Source: Dokdonia pacifica (GTDB taxonomy: Bacteria; Bacteroidota; Bacteroidia; Flavobacteriales; Flavobacteriaceae). From it: a stretch of DNA of 64,000 bases. Each line of letters starts with the position of its first letter. Within the stretch, counting starts at the first letter, position 1. The stretch covers positions 682,001 to 746,000 of the forward strand of contig NZ_FZNY01000001.1 in assembly GCF_900188275.1 (NCBI RefSeq), given 5' to 3'. A program made the translations under genes and the position numbers. Below, piece after piece: positions 24,493 through 33,186 of the stretch. The notes beneath the pieces were generated by a model. The model did no database searches. It was given only the letters and a program-made list of their open reading frames with translations, and was not told the origin of the DNA.

Positions 24493-26400
24493 TTACAACG
24501 CCTCCTTTATCACTGCTTCTACCACTTCTGGATTCAGTAAGGTGCTGATATCCCCTAGTTGATCGCTTTCGCCGTGAGCGATTTTACGTAAAATACGACG
24601 CATAATTTTACCTGATCGGGTTTTGGGGAGACCTATTGTAAATTGGATTTTATCCAGCTTGGCAATAGGGCCAATCTTTTCTGTAATCACTTGATTGATT
24701 TCTTTACGAAGGTTCTCATGATTTCTAGTTTCGCCCGTTTCTTTTAGGATCACATATCCATACAATGCATTTCCTTTAATATCATGTGGGAAACCTACAA
24801 TAGCACTTTCGGCAACAGCGGGGTGTTCATTAATAGCATCTTCGATGGGTGCAGTACCCAAATTATGACCTGATACAATAATGACATCATCTACACGGCC
24901 TGTGATTCGGTAATAACCGGTAGCATCTCTAAAAGCACCATCGCCGGTGAAATACTTTTTCGCGAAAGCGGAAAAATACGTATCTATATAGCGTTGGTGA
25001 TTCCCCCAAATAGTTCGCGCCATGGATGGCCATGGAAATTTGATACAGAGACGACCGTCGACCTGATTGCCTAGAATCTCCTTCCCATGCTCATCCATCA
25101 ATGCAGGTTGAATACCTGGTAACGGCAAGGTCGCAAACGTAGGAATAGTAGGGGTTGCAAATGGGATGGGACTAATCATAATCCCACCTGTTTCCGTCTG
25201 CCACCACGTATCTACAATAGGGCTACGTTTCTTACCAATATTATCATTATACCAATGCCATGCCTCCTCATTAATGGGTTCGCCTACAGTGCCCAAAACT
25301 TTCAACGAAGAGAGGTTATATTTTTCTACAAATTCTAAATTTTCTTTAGCCAATGCTCGTATGGCTGTAGGCGCTGTATAGAATTGTGTGATTTTATGCT
25401 TCTGGACTACCTCCCAAAACCGTCCCCAATCGGGATAGGAAGGTACGCCTTCATACATGACTGTAGTAGCTCCATTTGCTAGTGGTCCATACACAATATA
25501 ACTATGTCCTGTAATCCATCCAATATCGGCCGTACACCAATACACATCGTCTTCTTGGTATTGGAATACGTTCTTAAAGGTATAAGCGCTATACACCATA
25601 TATCCTGCGGTAGTATGCACCATGCCTTTAGGTTTTCCAGTAGATCCAGAGGTATATAGAATAAACAGTGGGTCTTCGGCATCCATCACTTCAATAGGGC
25701 AATCTCCAGAGGCAACATCTAGCAAAGGTTGCACCAAGTAATCTCGCCCTTCTTTCATAACAATATCTGAGTGAATCCTTTTTACAACGAGTACGTTTTC
25801 TATGGTAGGCGTGTCTTCTAGGGCTTCATCTACAATTCCTTTAAGATCTATGGTTTTGCTTCCGCGAAAAGAACCATCACTGGTAATCACCATGCTACAC
25901 TCGGCATCATTAATACGAGTTGAGAGTGCCGTTGCAGAAAACCCTGCAAATACCACCGAATGAATCGCTCCAATACGTGCACAGGCTAATACTGCGATGG
26001 CAAGCTCAGGGATCATGGGTAAATAAATACAAATACGATCTCCTTTTTTAATGCCTTTATCTTTTAGCACATTGGCAAATTTACATACCCGTGTATGCAA
26101 TTCTTTATAGGTAATATGTTCTGCTGGGTCATTGGGATCATTTGGCTCAAAAAGAATGGCGGTTTTATCTCCTCGGGTTTCTAAATGTCTGTCGAGACAG
26201 TTTTCTGTAATATTGAGTTGTGCTCCTTCAAACCAGCGAACTTCTGCCGTGTCTGGATTCCAATTTAGAATGGTATTCCATGGTTTTTGCCACACAAAAT
26301 TATCTTGAGCAATTTGTGCCCAAAATTGTTCTGGCGCATCTACAGAATGTCGATATACTTGAAAATAATGTTCGAGGTTTTGGATATGGTATAAATTCAT
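24493..26400 (-). CDS. acs: Acetyl-CoA synthetase
   Basis: A 635-residue AMP-forming acetate:CoA ligase (acetate + ATP + CoA to acetyl-CoA). Landmarks: IYLPMIPELAIAVLACARIG, the P-loop-like YTSGSTGKPKGMVHT, WWQTETGG (acetate pocket), the TGDGAFRDATGYYRITGRVDD adenylation motifs and catalytic Lys598 in PKTRSGKIMRR, the site acetylated in this family. Length is normal. A half-palindrome copy (24956-24970) encodes the surface stretch SAFAKKYF, an insertion-like spot after HQRYIDTY. The gene sits near a divergent sensor kinase and an acetate-type symporter, so it serves acetate uptake and use. Confidence 0.95.
   Translation of the reverse strand: MNLYHIQNLEHYFQVYRHSVDAPEQFWAQIAQDNFVWQKPWNTILNWNPDTAEVRWFEGAQLNITENCLDRHLETRGDKTAILFEPNDPNDPAEHITYKELHTRVCKFANVLKDKGIKKGDRICIYLPMIPELAIAVLACARIGAIHSVVFAGFSATALSTRINDAECSMVITSDGSFRGSKTIDLKGIVDEALEDTPTIENVLVVKRIHSDIVMKEGRDYLVQPLLDVASGDCPIEVMDAEDPLFILYTSGSTGKPKGMVHTTAGYMVYSAYTFKNVFQYQEDDVYWCTADIGWITGHSYIVYGPLANGATTVMYEGVPSYPDWGRFWEVVQKHKITQFYTAPTAIRALAKENLEFVEKYNLSSLKVLGTVGEPINEEAWHWYNDNIGKKRSPIVDTWWQTETGGIMISPIPFATPTIPTFATLPLPGIQPALMDEHGKEILGNQVDGRLCIKFPWPSMARTIWGNHQRYIDTYFSAFAKKYFTGDGAFRDATGYYRITGRVDDVIIVSGHNLGTAPIEDAINEHPAVAESAIVGFPHDIKGNALYGYVILKETGETRNHENLRKEINQVITEKIGPIAKLDKIQFTIGLPKTRSGKIMRRILRKIAHGESDQLGDISTLLNPEVVEAVIKEAL
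24956..24970. repeat. TTTCGCGAAA copy inside acs
   Basis: TTTTTCGCGAAAGCG, in frame, encodes AFAKK; an imperfect copy of the palindrome with the left arm changed to CTTTTT. Confidence 0.8.
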
Positions 26401-26663
26401 AAATCAATACATACATTTAGAATCACTAAAATTACCATTTTAAACAGATCAAAACAATCTTATTCGGTATAGGAATGCTATTAATTTTATTGCACCTCTT
26501 TTATGAAAATTTCTTTAAAATGGAATTATTAGATGTAATTTTCTTAAAAAAACATGCTTTTCATCTTCAAAATCACTCTATCTATAGGTTTTATCCATAA
26601 ATAATGAGATAGATACCTATCTAGTTAAAGATAAAATAGTTATATTTCTGCTCCCAAACCAAT

Positions 26664-28892
26664 TTGATGTTTAAAACCCCGAATATCCTCTTTGTTTTCT
26701 TCTGCTTGTTATGTACTTCTATAACAGCGCAAGACTTGCAACAATCTGAAAGTTTTAAGGATATTCCATACACCTATACAAATGTTCAAATAGATTCTAT
26801 GATAGGTGTGTTACGTGATGATTTTCATAATGCTAATTATGATAAAATTATTGACAAAACGCCAGATCTTATTAGTAACGCACGTGATATTGAATACAAA
26901 GCTGGAGAAAGAGGGCTTATTTCTGTATTAGGAAATGCTTTTATTCAGATAGATGATACCGAAAAAGCAAGTGAAATTTTTAATGAAGCACTAGTAAAAG
27001 CTCAACAGCAAAAAGACACCTTATACATAGGAATATTAAATATTAATTTAGGGAATACCTACTTTAAAGAAGATCATCAACGGGCTATTACATATTTTGA
27101 AAATGCCTATAAAACTGGACAACAATTAAAAGATGATCGTTTCACCTTTATTTCTCTTAATAATTTATCCGAACTTTATGTAGGCATTAAAGACCCAGAT
27201 AAAGCGCAATATTATGTTGACAAAACATTACCAATGGCGCTAAAATCAAAAGATTTAGAAGATAGAAAAGAAGAATATCTTGCTACCATATATCACGTGC
27301 AAGGAGGCATCTTTTTACTCAAAAAGCAATACAACCAAGCCATAGAATATCTTTTACAATCTATGGAGATTGGAAAAGATGGTGTCTATCAAGAAGAAAC
27401 ATTGCTTAATAATTACAAATACTTGATTGAGGCTTATGAAAATACAGAACAATACAAAGTTCTTAATGATGTAAGAAAAGAGTATGAGGCTTTAAGAGAT
27501 AAGCGTTATGATACAGATAACATATCGCAGCAGCAACTTGCGCGATCTAAGTTTAATTTAGATCAATATGAACAACGATTAAAAGCTTCTGAGCTCGAAA
27601 AACAATTAGCACAACAAAAAGCATCTAGTAGTAAATTACTCTCTACATTTTCACTAATAGTAGGAAGCATTTTATTACTCTTTGTAGGGCTCTTATTGTA
27701 TATGCGTAGAAAGCGTTTTAAATTATTAAAAGACTTAAAAGCTAAAAACCAACAATATTTAGAAGCCAAAGAAAAATCTGAAAAACTTACACAAGCAAAA
27801 ACACAATTATTCTCTACGATTAGTCATGAACTTCGTACACCATTATACGGTATTATAGGTTTATCATCAATACTTCTTAAAGACCCTAAGCTTAAAGACA
27901 ATCTCGAAGACCTTACTTCTCTTAAGTTTTCTGCAGATTACTTACTAGCCCTTGTAAATGATGTTTTAAATTTAAATAAGCTTGAATCGCAAACGGGACA
28001 ACTCATTCAAAATAGCAATTTCAATCTAGAAACACTTATTCACAGTATTACACAGTCTTTTGAATTTATCAATCAGCAAAACAATAATGTAGTTTATATT
28101 GATATAGACCCTACTATTCCTAAGACGCTTGTGGGAGATCAAGTTAAGATTTCTCAAATATTAATGAACTTAGTGAGTAATGCCAGTAAATTTACGCAAG
28201 ATGGACGTATTGATGTTATTGTAAAAAAACAGCGGGTAGACGATCAAAATATATCGCTACTGTTTATGATTAAGGATACGGGTATTGGTATTCCAGAGGA
28301 GCAACAAGAAAAAATATTTGAAGAGTTTACACAGGGCACTAACTTAAGTGAATATGAAGGTACAGGATTAGGGCTTCCAATAGTCAATAAAATTCTAGCG
28401 ATTCTAGGAAGTAAAATCATGTTTGAAAGCACCTATGGAAAGGGAACGACATTCTCTTGTGTCCTTTCTTTTTCTAAAAGTATTATATCACAACAGAACA
28501 CAGGGCAAGAAAATGTGTGCATCGAAAAACTACAAGACAAAAAGATTTTAATTGTAGATGATAATAAGATTAATCAACTTGTTACTCAAAAAGTATTAGA
28601 GCAACATGGGATGTCACATGGTATTGCTGACAACGGCCTTGATGCTATAGAAAAAGTAAAAGAACAATCGTATGATGCAATTCTTATGGATGTGAATATG
28701 CCTGTTATGAATGGGCTTGACTCTAGTAGAGAGATTCGAAATATTGGCTTAAACACCCCCATTATTGCACTTACAGCCATCAATGCTATTAATCCAGAAA
28801 AAGACTTTGGTTCTTATGGTATAGATGATGCCATAGTAAAGCCCTATAGAACAGAGCGATTACTAGAACTTCTGGTAAAGTATATCAATTAG
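26664..28892 (+). CDS. TPR-containing hybrid sensor histidine kinase / response regulator
   Basis: A 742-residue inner-membrane signalling protein. Signal peptide 1-22; periplasmic TPR-like repeats ~45-285; helix ~290-322; one TM segment ~325-347; HisKA with His388 (STISHELRTPL); HATPase with N506 (LVSNASKF), D538-x-G-x-G (DTGIGIP) and GTGLGLPI; receiver ~626-742 with acidic pair D632-D633 and phospho-acceptor D676 (LMDVNMPVMNG). No DNA-binding domain is fused, so output goes to another partner. It lies between acs and the acetate-type symporter and may control them; the location is the only evidence. Confidence 0.9.
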   Translation: MMFKTPNILFVFFCLLCTSITAQDLQQSESFKDIPYTYTNVQIDSMIGVLRDDFHNANYDKIIDKTPDLISNARDIEYKAGERGLISVLGNAFIQIDDTEKASEIFNEALVKAQQQKDTLYIGILNINLGNTYFKEDHQRAITYFENAYKTGQQLKDDRFTFISLNNLSELYVGIKDPDKAQYYVDKTLPMALKSKDLEDRKEEYLATIYHVQGGIFLLKKQYNQAIEYLLQSMEIGKDGVYQEETLLNNYKYLIEAYENTEQYKVLNDVRKEYEALRDKRYDTDNISQQQLARSKFNLDQYEQRLKASELEKQLAQQKASSSKLLSTFSLIVGSILLLFVGLLLYMRRKRFKLLKDLKAKNQQYLEAKEKSEKLTQAKTQLFSTISHELRTPLYGIIGLSSILLKDPKLKDNLEDLTSLKFSADYLLALVNDVLNLNKLESQTGQLIQNSNFNLETLIHSITQSFEFINQQNNNVVYIDIDPTIPKTLVGDQVKISQILMNLVSNASKFTQDGRIDVIVKKQRVDDQNISLLFMIKDTGIGIPEEQQEKIFEEFTQGTNLSEYEGTGLGLPIVNKILAILGSKIMFESTYGKGTTFSCVLSFSKSIISQQNTGQENVCIEKLQDKKILIVDDNKINQLVTQKVLEQHGMSHGIADNGLDAIEKVKEQSYDAILMDVNMPVMNGLDSSREIRNIGLNTPIIALTAINAINPEKDFGSYGIDDAIVKPYRTERLLELLVKYIN

Positions 28893-28904
28893 TAAATTTC
28901 TTAT

Positions 28905-29027
28905 ATACGCTTTCAAAGAATTTATGACGTAGAAGTTTATACTGAGCTTGTCGAAGTGCGAAATCGAGCTTGCGAGACCTGCCTGCCGACAGGTTCACGA
29001 CTAAAAGGAGAGTAAAACGATAAAGCC
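28905..29027. repeat. Composite interspersed repeat (degenerate palindrome plus 'CGAGACCTG...AGGTTCACGA' module)
   Basis: Begins TATACGCTTTC-AAAG (a half copy of the palindrome), then GAGCTTGCGAGACCTG, GCCGACAGGTTCACGAC and AGGAGAGTAAAACGATAAAGC. The same modules in the same order occur at 51357-51470 and partly at 55486-55545; inverted at 57697-57813. Confidence 0.6.
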
Positions 29028-29029
29028 TA

Positions 29030-30754
29030 CTAATGTGCACTCGCATCTCCAGCCCCACTAGGAATCCTAATGGTTTCTACAATTTCTTGAACTTCTTCTG
29101 GTGGATCTGGTGTAAAACGATTTACGATAAGCGCTACTATAAAATTAACTGCCATCGCAACACTTCCAAATCCTTCTGGAGAAATACCAAACCACCACTC
29201 TTTTTGAAGTCCAACTACAGCACTTTTCCCTCCATCAAAAACACCAAATTTAAACTTCAGCATATAAAAAATCATCAATGTAATACCGACAACCATTCCA
29301 GCGATAGCCCCTTCTTTATTCATCTTTTTATAAAAAATCCCTAACACAATAGCAGGAAAGAAGGATGCTGCAGCGAGTCCAAAAGCAAGGGCAACTACGG
29401 CGGCAACAAATCCTGGTGGATCAATACCAAAATACCCTGCAATGACTACCGCTACAGTTGCGGCACCACGTGCAATCCAAAGTTCTTGTTTATCTGTCAA
29501 GTCAGGTTTAAATGTTTTCTTTACTAAATCATGAGACACAGATGATGAGATAACAAGTAATAGTCCCGCTGCTGTAGATAATGCTGCAGCCAGTCCTCCA
29601 GCTGCTACCAACGCAATAACCCATGCCGGGAGGTTGGCAATCTCAGGATTTGCCAACACCATGATATCACGATCTACAGTAAGCTCATTTGCAGGGTGTC
29701 CATTTTCTGCTTTCGCGAAAGCGGTATACTGCACTTTACCATCGCCATTTTTATCTTCAAATGTAATCAGGCCTGTATTTTCCCATTTGGTGAACCATTC
29801 AGGCATTTCTGAATACGGTTGATCACTTACAGTGGTAATCATATTGGTACGTGCAAATACGGCTACTGCGGGTGCTGTTGTATATAAAATAGCAATCAAT
29901 AATAAGGCTATTCCTGCCGATTTACGTGCATCTTTTACTCGCTTTACCGTAAAAAATCGAACAATCACATGCGGAAGTCCTGCTGTTCCTACCATAAGCG
30001 CCAATGTGATCATAAATACATCTATCTTTGATTTAGAACCATTGGTATATTGTGCAAATCCCAAGTCTTGTGAAAGTCCGTTGAGTTTATCTAAAAGATA
30101 GGTACCATCTTCTACGGTTCCACCCATACCTACTTGCGGGATTGGGTTACCCGTCATTTGAATAGAGATAAAGATAGCAGGAACCATAAAGGCAAAAATT
30201 AATACACAGTATTGTGCGACTTGGGTATAAGTAATCCCTTTCATCCCACCGAGCACTGCATAAAACAACACGATTGCCATACCAATAATCACTCCTGTAT
30301 TGATATCTACTTCTAGGAATCTAGAAAACACCAACCCTACACCACGCATTTGCCCTGCAACATAGGTAAATGAAACGAGTAATGCACACAGTACCGCAAC
30401 GACTCTTGCAGTTTTTGAATAGTACCGATCCCCTATAAAATCAGGGACGGTAAACTTGCCAAATTTTCGAAGATATGGAGCTAGTAATAACGCTAAAAGC
30501 ACATAACCTCCCGTCCATCCCATGAGGTATACAGAACCGTCATATCCTCCAAAAGAGATAATACCTGCCATTGAAATAAATGAAGCTGCGCTCATCCAGT
30601 CGGCAGCGGTGGCCATTCCATTTGCCCATGGGGAAACACCGCCTCCTGCAACATAAAACTCTTTGGTAGATCCTGCGCGAGACCATATGGCAATACCTAT
30701 ATAAATAGCAAAAGTGACGCCTACAAGTATATATGTCCAGGTTTGTACGTTCAT
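29030..30754 (-). CDS. Sodium:solute symporter, acetate-type (large subunit)
   Basis: A 574-residue SSS-family inner-membrane transporter with about 13 TM helices. Typical SSS phrases: GGGVSPWANGMATAADWMSAASFISMAG, MGWTGGYVLLALLLAPYLRK, ALVSFTYVAGQMRGVGLVFSR and LAAALSTAAGLLLVISSSVSHD. These are the ActP-type cation/acetate symporters. A DUF4212 small subunit gene is just upstream, as in the VC2705-type two-subunit symporters. A palindrome copy (29708-29724) encodes TAFAKAENGH within a hydrophilic loop (~residues 330-345). It probably supplies acetate or another short-chain acid to Acs. Confidence 0.9.
   Translation of the reverse strand: MNVQTWTYILVGVTFAIYIGIAIWSRAGSTKEFYVAGGGVSPWANGMATAADWMSAASFISMAGIISFGGYDGSVYLMGWTGGYVLLALLLAPYLRKFGKFTVPDFIGDRYYSKTARVVAVLCALLVSFTYVAGQMRGVGLVFSRFLEVDINTGVIIGMAIVLFYAVLGGMKGITYTQVAQYCVLIFAFMVPAIFISIQMTGNPIPQVGMGGTVEDGTYLLDKLNGLSQDLGFAQYTNGSKSKIDVFMITLALMVGTAGLPHVIVRFFTVKRVKDARKSAGIALLLIAILYTTAPAVAVFARTNMITTVSDQPYSEMPEWFTKWENTGLITFEDKNGDGKVQYTAFAKAENGHPANELTVDRDIMVLANPEIANLPAWVIALVAAGGLAAALSTAAGLLLVISSSVSHDLVKKTFKPDLTDKQELWIARGAATVAVVIAGYFGIDPPGFVAAVVALAFGLAAASFFPAIVLGIFYKKMNKEGAIAGMVVGITLMIFYMLKFKFGVFDGGKSAVVGLQKEWWFGISPEGFGSVAMAVNFIVALIVNRFTPDPPEEVQEIVETIRIPSGAGDASAH
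29708..29724. repeat. TTTCGCGAAA copy inside the symporter gene
   Basis: TGCTTTCGCGAAAGCGG in frame, encoding AFAKA in a soluble loop. Confidence 0.85.
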
Positions 30755-30786
30755 GTATGTAATGGTTTAATGTGATTGATATCTTT

Positions 30787-30841
30787 ATGCTTTCGCGAAA
30801 ATCCTCTCTGCCCCCTGGGCATCTCTCCCAAAGGGAAAGAG
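30787..30841. repeat. Palindrome half-copy followed by CTCTCCC repeat
   Basis: TATGCTTTCGCGAAAAT (30787-30803) is directly followed by CTCTCTGCCCCCTGGGCATC and TCTCCCAAAGGGAAAGAG (to 30841). Two repeat families are joined in the 114-base gap of the symporter pair. Confidence 0.65.
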
Positions 30842-30868
30842 TATCCTTCTATAAAATAATATTTCGAA

Positions 30869-31129
30869 TTATTCATCGTATCCATGTTTTTTGTCCAATC
30901 GATTCATTAACCAGACATAGACAAAAATGAGAATAACAAATACATAAATAGCTCCTTGTTGTGCAAACCAAAATCCTAGCGGAAATCCCCCTAAGCGAAC
31001 AGTATCTAGGGTATCTTTAAAGAGAATGCCTGCTCCGTAAGAAACAGCAAACCATATCAAGAGTAAGATGAGAAGGTATTTGAGGTTTTTTTTCCAGTAC
31101 GCCTTTGGCGTGTTAGGTGATGGTGTCAT
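30869..31129 (-). CDS. DUF4212 small subunit of a sodium/substrate symporter
   Basis: An 86-residue membrane protein with two TM segments (KYLLILLLIWFAVSYGAGIL and AIYVFVILIFVYVWLM). GFPLGFWFAQQGA is the hallmark of DUF4212, the small partner of SSS acetate-type transporters. The C-terminal MNRLDKKHGYDE is cytoplasmic. It is the first gene of the pair with the large subunit, 114 bases upstream of it; that gap holds repeats. Confidence 0.88.
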   Translation of the reverse strand: MTPSPNTPKAYWKKNLKYLLILLLIWFAVSYGAGILFKDTLDTVRLGGFPLGFWFAQQGAIYVFVILIFVYVWLMNRLDKKHGYDE

Positions 31130-31371
31130 AAAGATACATAACGTATTAGGGTATGTAAATTAGTAAATTAAATCGTAACTTATAGTGTTACTATATTTAG
31201 AATATACATTCCTAAAGGAATTTATGGAATGGCTTAGGCAAACTATGTTTTAGTGCAATTCAGATTTTATTGTTGTGAGTTTAATCCTTTTTACACTTCT
31301 GTTTTGAACAATTAAATCTTTAAATGTATCCGATTTAATAGGTAAAGCGCTACAATTATATAATTCAGCTC

Positions 31372-31758
31372 CTAAGTCTCGTCTTTTTTAATTGTTGATT
31401 TTGAATTGTCCGATAATTTAAAATTTGAGTTTCGCATTTTTTTCAGATGTGCTTCTGGCCATAAAAAGTTATATTTTTCAAAATAATGCTCTAGATCAAC
31501 ACTCCATAACCAATCTCCATCAGATTTATTTGTCAGAAAATGTGAAATCCATTTATCCGAAAAAATACACTGAGTTTTATCAAGTAAAATATTTTCAAAT
31601 TCACATTTTTTGAGATACTCCAGATAGATGTCTTTATTAGCTAAATCTACTTTTAAGTTCCAACATTCTTTTAAATATTTATTGGTAACCTCATAAATAA
31701 CAACTTCACTTTCTCTTATATGTACTATCTCTCTCATTATTTTTTTACCAATCCTCAA
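31372..31758 (-). CDS. Hypothetical protein, possibly frameshifted
   Basis: A 128-residue protein of unknown family. An internal ATG eight codons in (MREIVHIRESEV) is an equally likely start. Features: several Trp and Cys and the phrase LWSVDLEHYFEKYNFLWPEA. The ORF ends just after a 6-base A run (minus strand). In another frame, coding-like sequence goes on for about 40 codons down to 31250 (LGAELYNCSALPIKSDTFKD, then LIVQNRSVKRIK). The native protein may thus be ~170 residues, with a frameshift at the A run. It resembles in size small immunity-like proteins, but I cannot assign it. Confidence 0.5.
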   Translation of the reverse strand: MRIGKKIMREIVHIRESEVVIYEVTNKYLKECWNLKVDLANKDIYLEYLKKCEFENILLDKTQCIFSDKWISHFLTNKSDGDWLWSVDLEHYFEKYNFLWPEAHLKKMRNSNFKLSDNSKSTIKKDET

Positions 31759-31816
31759 TAGTTAATATAACATGTATTTTTTAAAGAATATTTCATTAAA
31801 TATTTACAACCTATAA

Positions 31817-33178
31817 CTACTCGACGGGTTTTAGTTTTTCTAAGGATGTTGGGATTAGTTCAGAAACGGTTGGGTGTAATACGACCGAATCTTTAATAAG
31901 ATCATAGGTTTTACCGGCATACATGACATTTAAAACACTGGTCACAATCTCATCTCCTCCAGTTCCTAACACACATGCGCCTATAATTTTTTGGGTATCG
32001 CCATCTACCAGTATGCTCATAAAGCCATGGGTTTCTCCTTTTTCTTTGGCGCGTGCAATTCTGGACATTTCGCGTCTTCCTTCCAGTACATTAATACCTT
32101 TTTCTTTGGCTTCTGTTTTGGTCATCCCACAGCGTCCTAATGGCGGATCTACAAAAAGACCATACGTCATAATACGATCGGAAACCTTTCTGCTTTTACT
32201 TCCAAAAATATAGTCTTCTACAATCTGAAAATCATTGTATGCTGTATGTGTAAATGCTCCCTTGCCATTACAATCGCCCATCGCAAAAACGCCTTCTACA
32301 TTGGTACGGCAATAATCATCTACTTCTATAAATCCTCTTGAACTAGTTTGTATAGTAGTATTTTCTAGTTGTAAAGTATCTGTATTTGGTACTCTCCCGA
32401 TAGCTAATAGCAAATGTGATCCTTTTACAGTTGTCGTATCATTAATAGTTAATGTTACCTCATCATCTTGATAAGAAGGCGTTATTTTTTTGGCATTAAA
32501 CACAAAGTTGATTCCTTCTTCTTTTAAGAATGTATGTATGCTATCACTTACTTCTTGATCTTCTCTTTTAATGATACAATCGCCTCGTTCTATAATCGTT
32601 ACTTCACTTCCAAAACGTTTAAAGATTTGTCCAAACTCTAATCCTATATAACTTCCGCCTACAATGACTAAGTGTTTTGGAAGCTCTGTAAGCTCTAAAA
32701 TAGATTGATTGGTAAGGTGTGGTATTTCTTTATATTCTGATGGCACAAAAGGTCTTCCTCCTACATTAATTGCAATCGTTGGTGCTGTAATTTCTTCTCC
32801 ATTTATAGAAACTGTGGTGTTATTTATGAAATGGGCTTCGCCTTTGTAATACGTAATATTTTTATGGTTTTCTACACCGCTAGTAATGCCTTTTACAGAT
32901 TTTGCAATAAGCGCATCCTTCCTTGCTTTAATCTTAGGCATATTGCTTTTAAAGCTTCCCGAAAAATCAACACCTAAGGACTCACTTTGAGAGATGTCCC
33001 ACATTCTTCTAGCACTTGCTACATAGGTTTTGGTAGGGGTACATCCTATATTTAAACAGGTTCCTCCTAGATGTTCTTTTTCTATAAAAGCTACTTTCTG
33101 GCCTTTGCTTGCCATTGAAAATACAAGCGGTGTTCCTGCTTGTCCTGATCCTACAATAATGCTATCAAATTGTTTCAT
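31817..33178 (-). CDS. MerA-like FAD/NAD(P) disulfide oxidoreductase
   Basis: A 453-residue pyridine nucleotide-disulfide oxidoreductase. FAD-binding IIVGSGQAGTP near the start, the redox pair C41-x4-C46 (GGTCLNIGCTPTK), an NAD(P)-binding VIVGGSYIGLEFGQIFKRFG and FAMGDCNGKGAF. The C-terminal dimer domain ends with LHPTVSELIPTSL, which supplies the His-Glu pair. It lacks the N-terminal metal-binding domain and the C-terminal Cys pair of true mercuric reductases, so mercury reduction is unlikely. The substrate is unknown. It lies 8 bases after the cupin gene in one operon. Confidence 0.85.
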   Translation of the reverse strand: MKQFDSIIVGSGQAGTPLVFSMASKGQKVAFIEKEHLGGTCLNIGCTPTKTYVASARRMWDISQSESLGVDFSGSFKSNMPKIKARKDALIAKSVKGITSGVENHKNITYYKGEAHFINNTTVSINGEEITAPTIAINVGGRPFVPSEYKEIPHLTNQSILELTELPKHLVIVGGSYIGLEFGQIFKRFGSEVTIIERGDCIIKREDQEVSDSIHTFLKEEGINFVFNAKKITPSYQDDEVTLTINDTTTVKGSHLLLAIGRVPNTDTLQLENTTIQTSSRGFIEVDDYCRTNVEGVFAMGDCNGKGAFTHTAYNDFQIVEDYIFGSKSRKVSDRIMTYGLFVDPPLGRCGMTKTEAKEKGINVLEGRREMSRIARAKEKGETHGFMSILVDGDTQKIIGACVLGTGGDEIVTSVLNVMYAGKTYDLIKDSVVLHPTVSELIPTSLEKLKPVE

Positions 33179-33186
33179 CCGCTTTG

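Noticed and set aside
31817-33178. Functional mercuric reductase operon
   Set aside because: No metal-binding N-terminal domain, no C-terminal Cys pair, and no merR/merT genes around.
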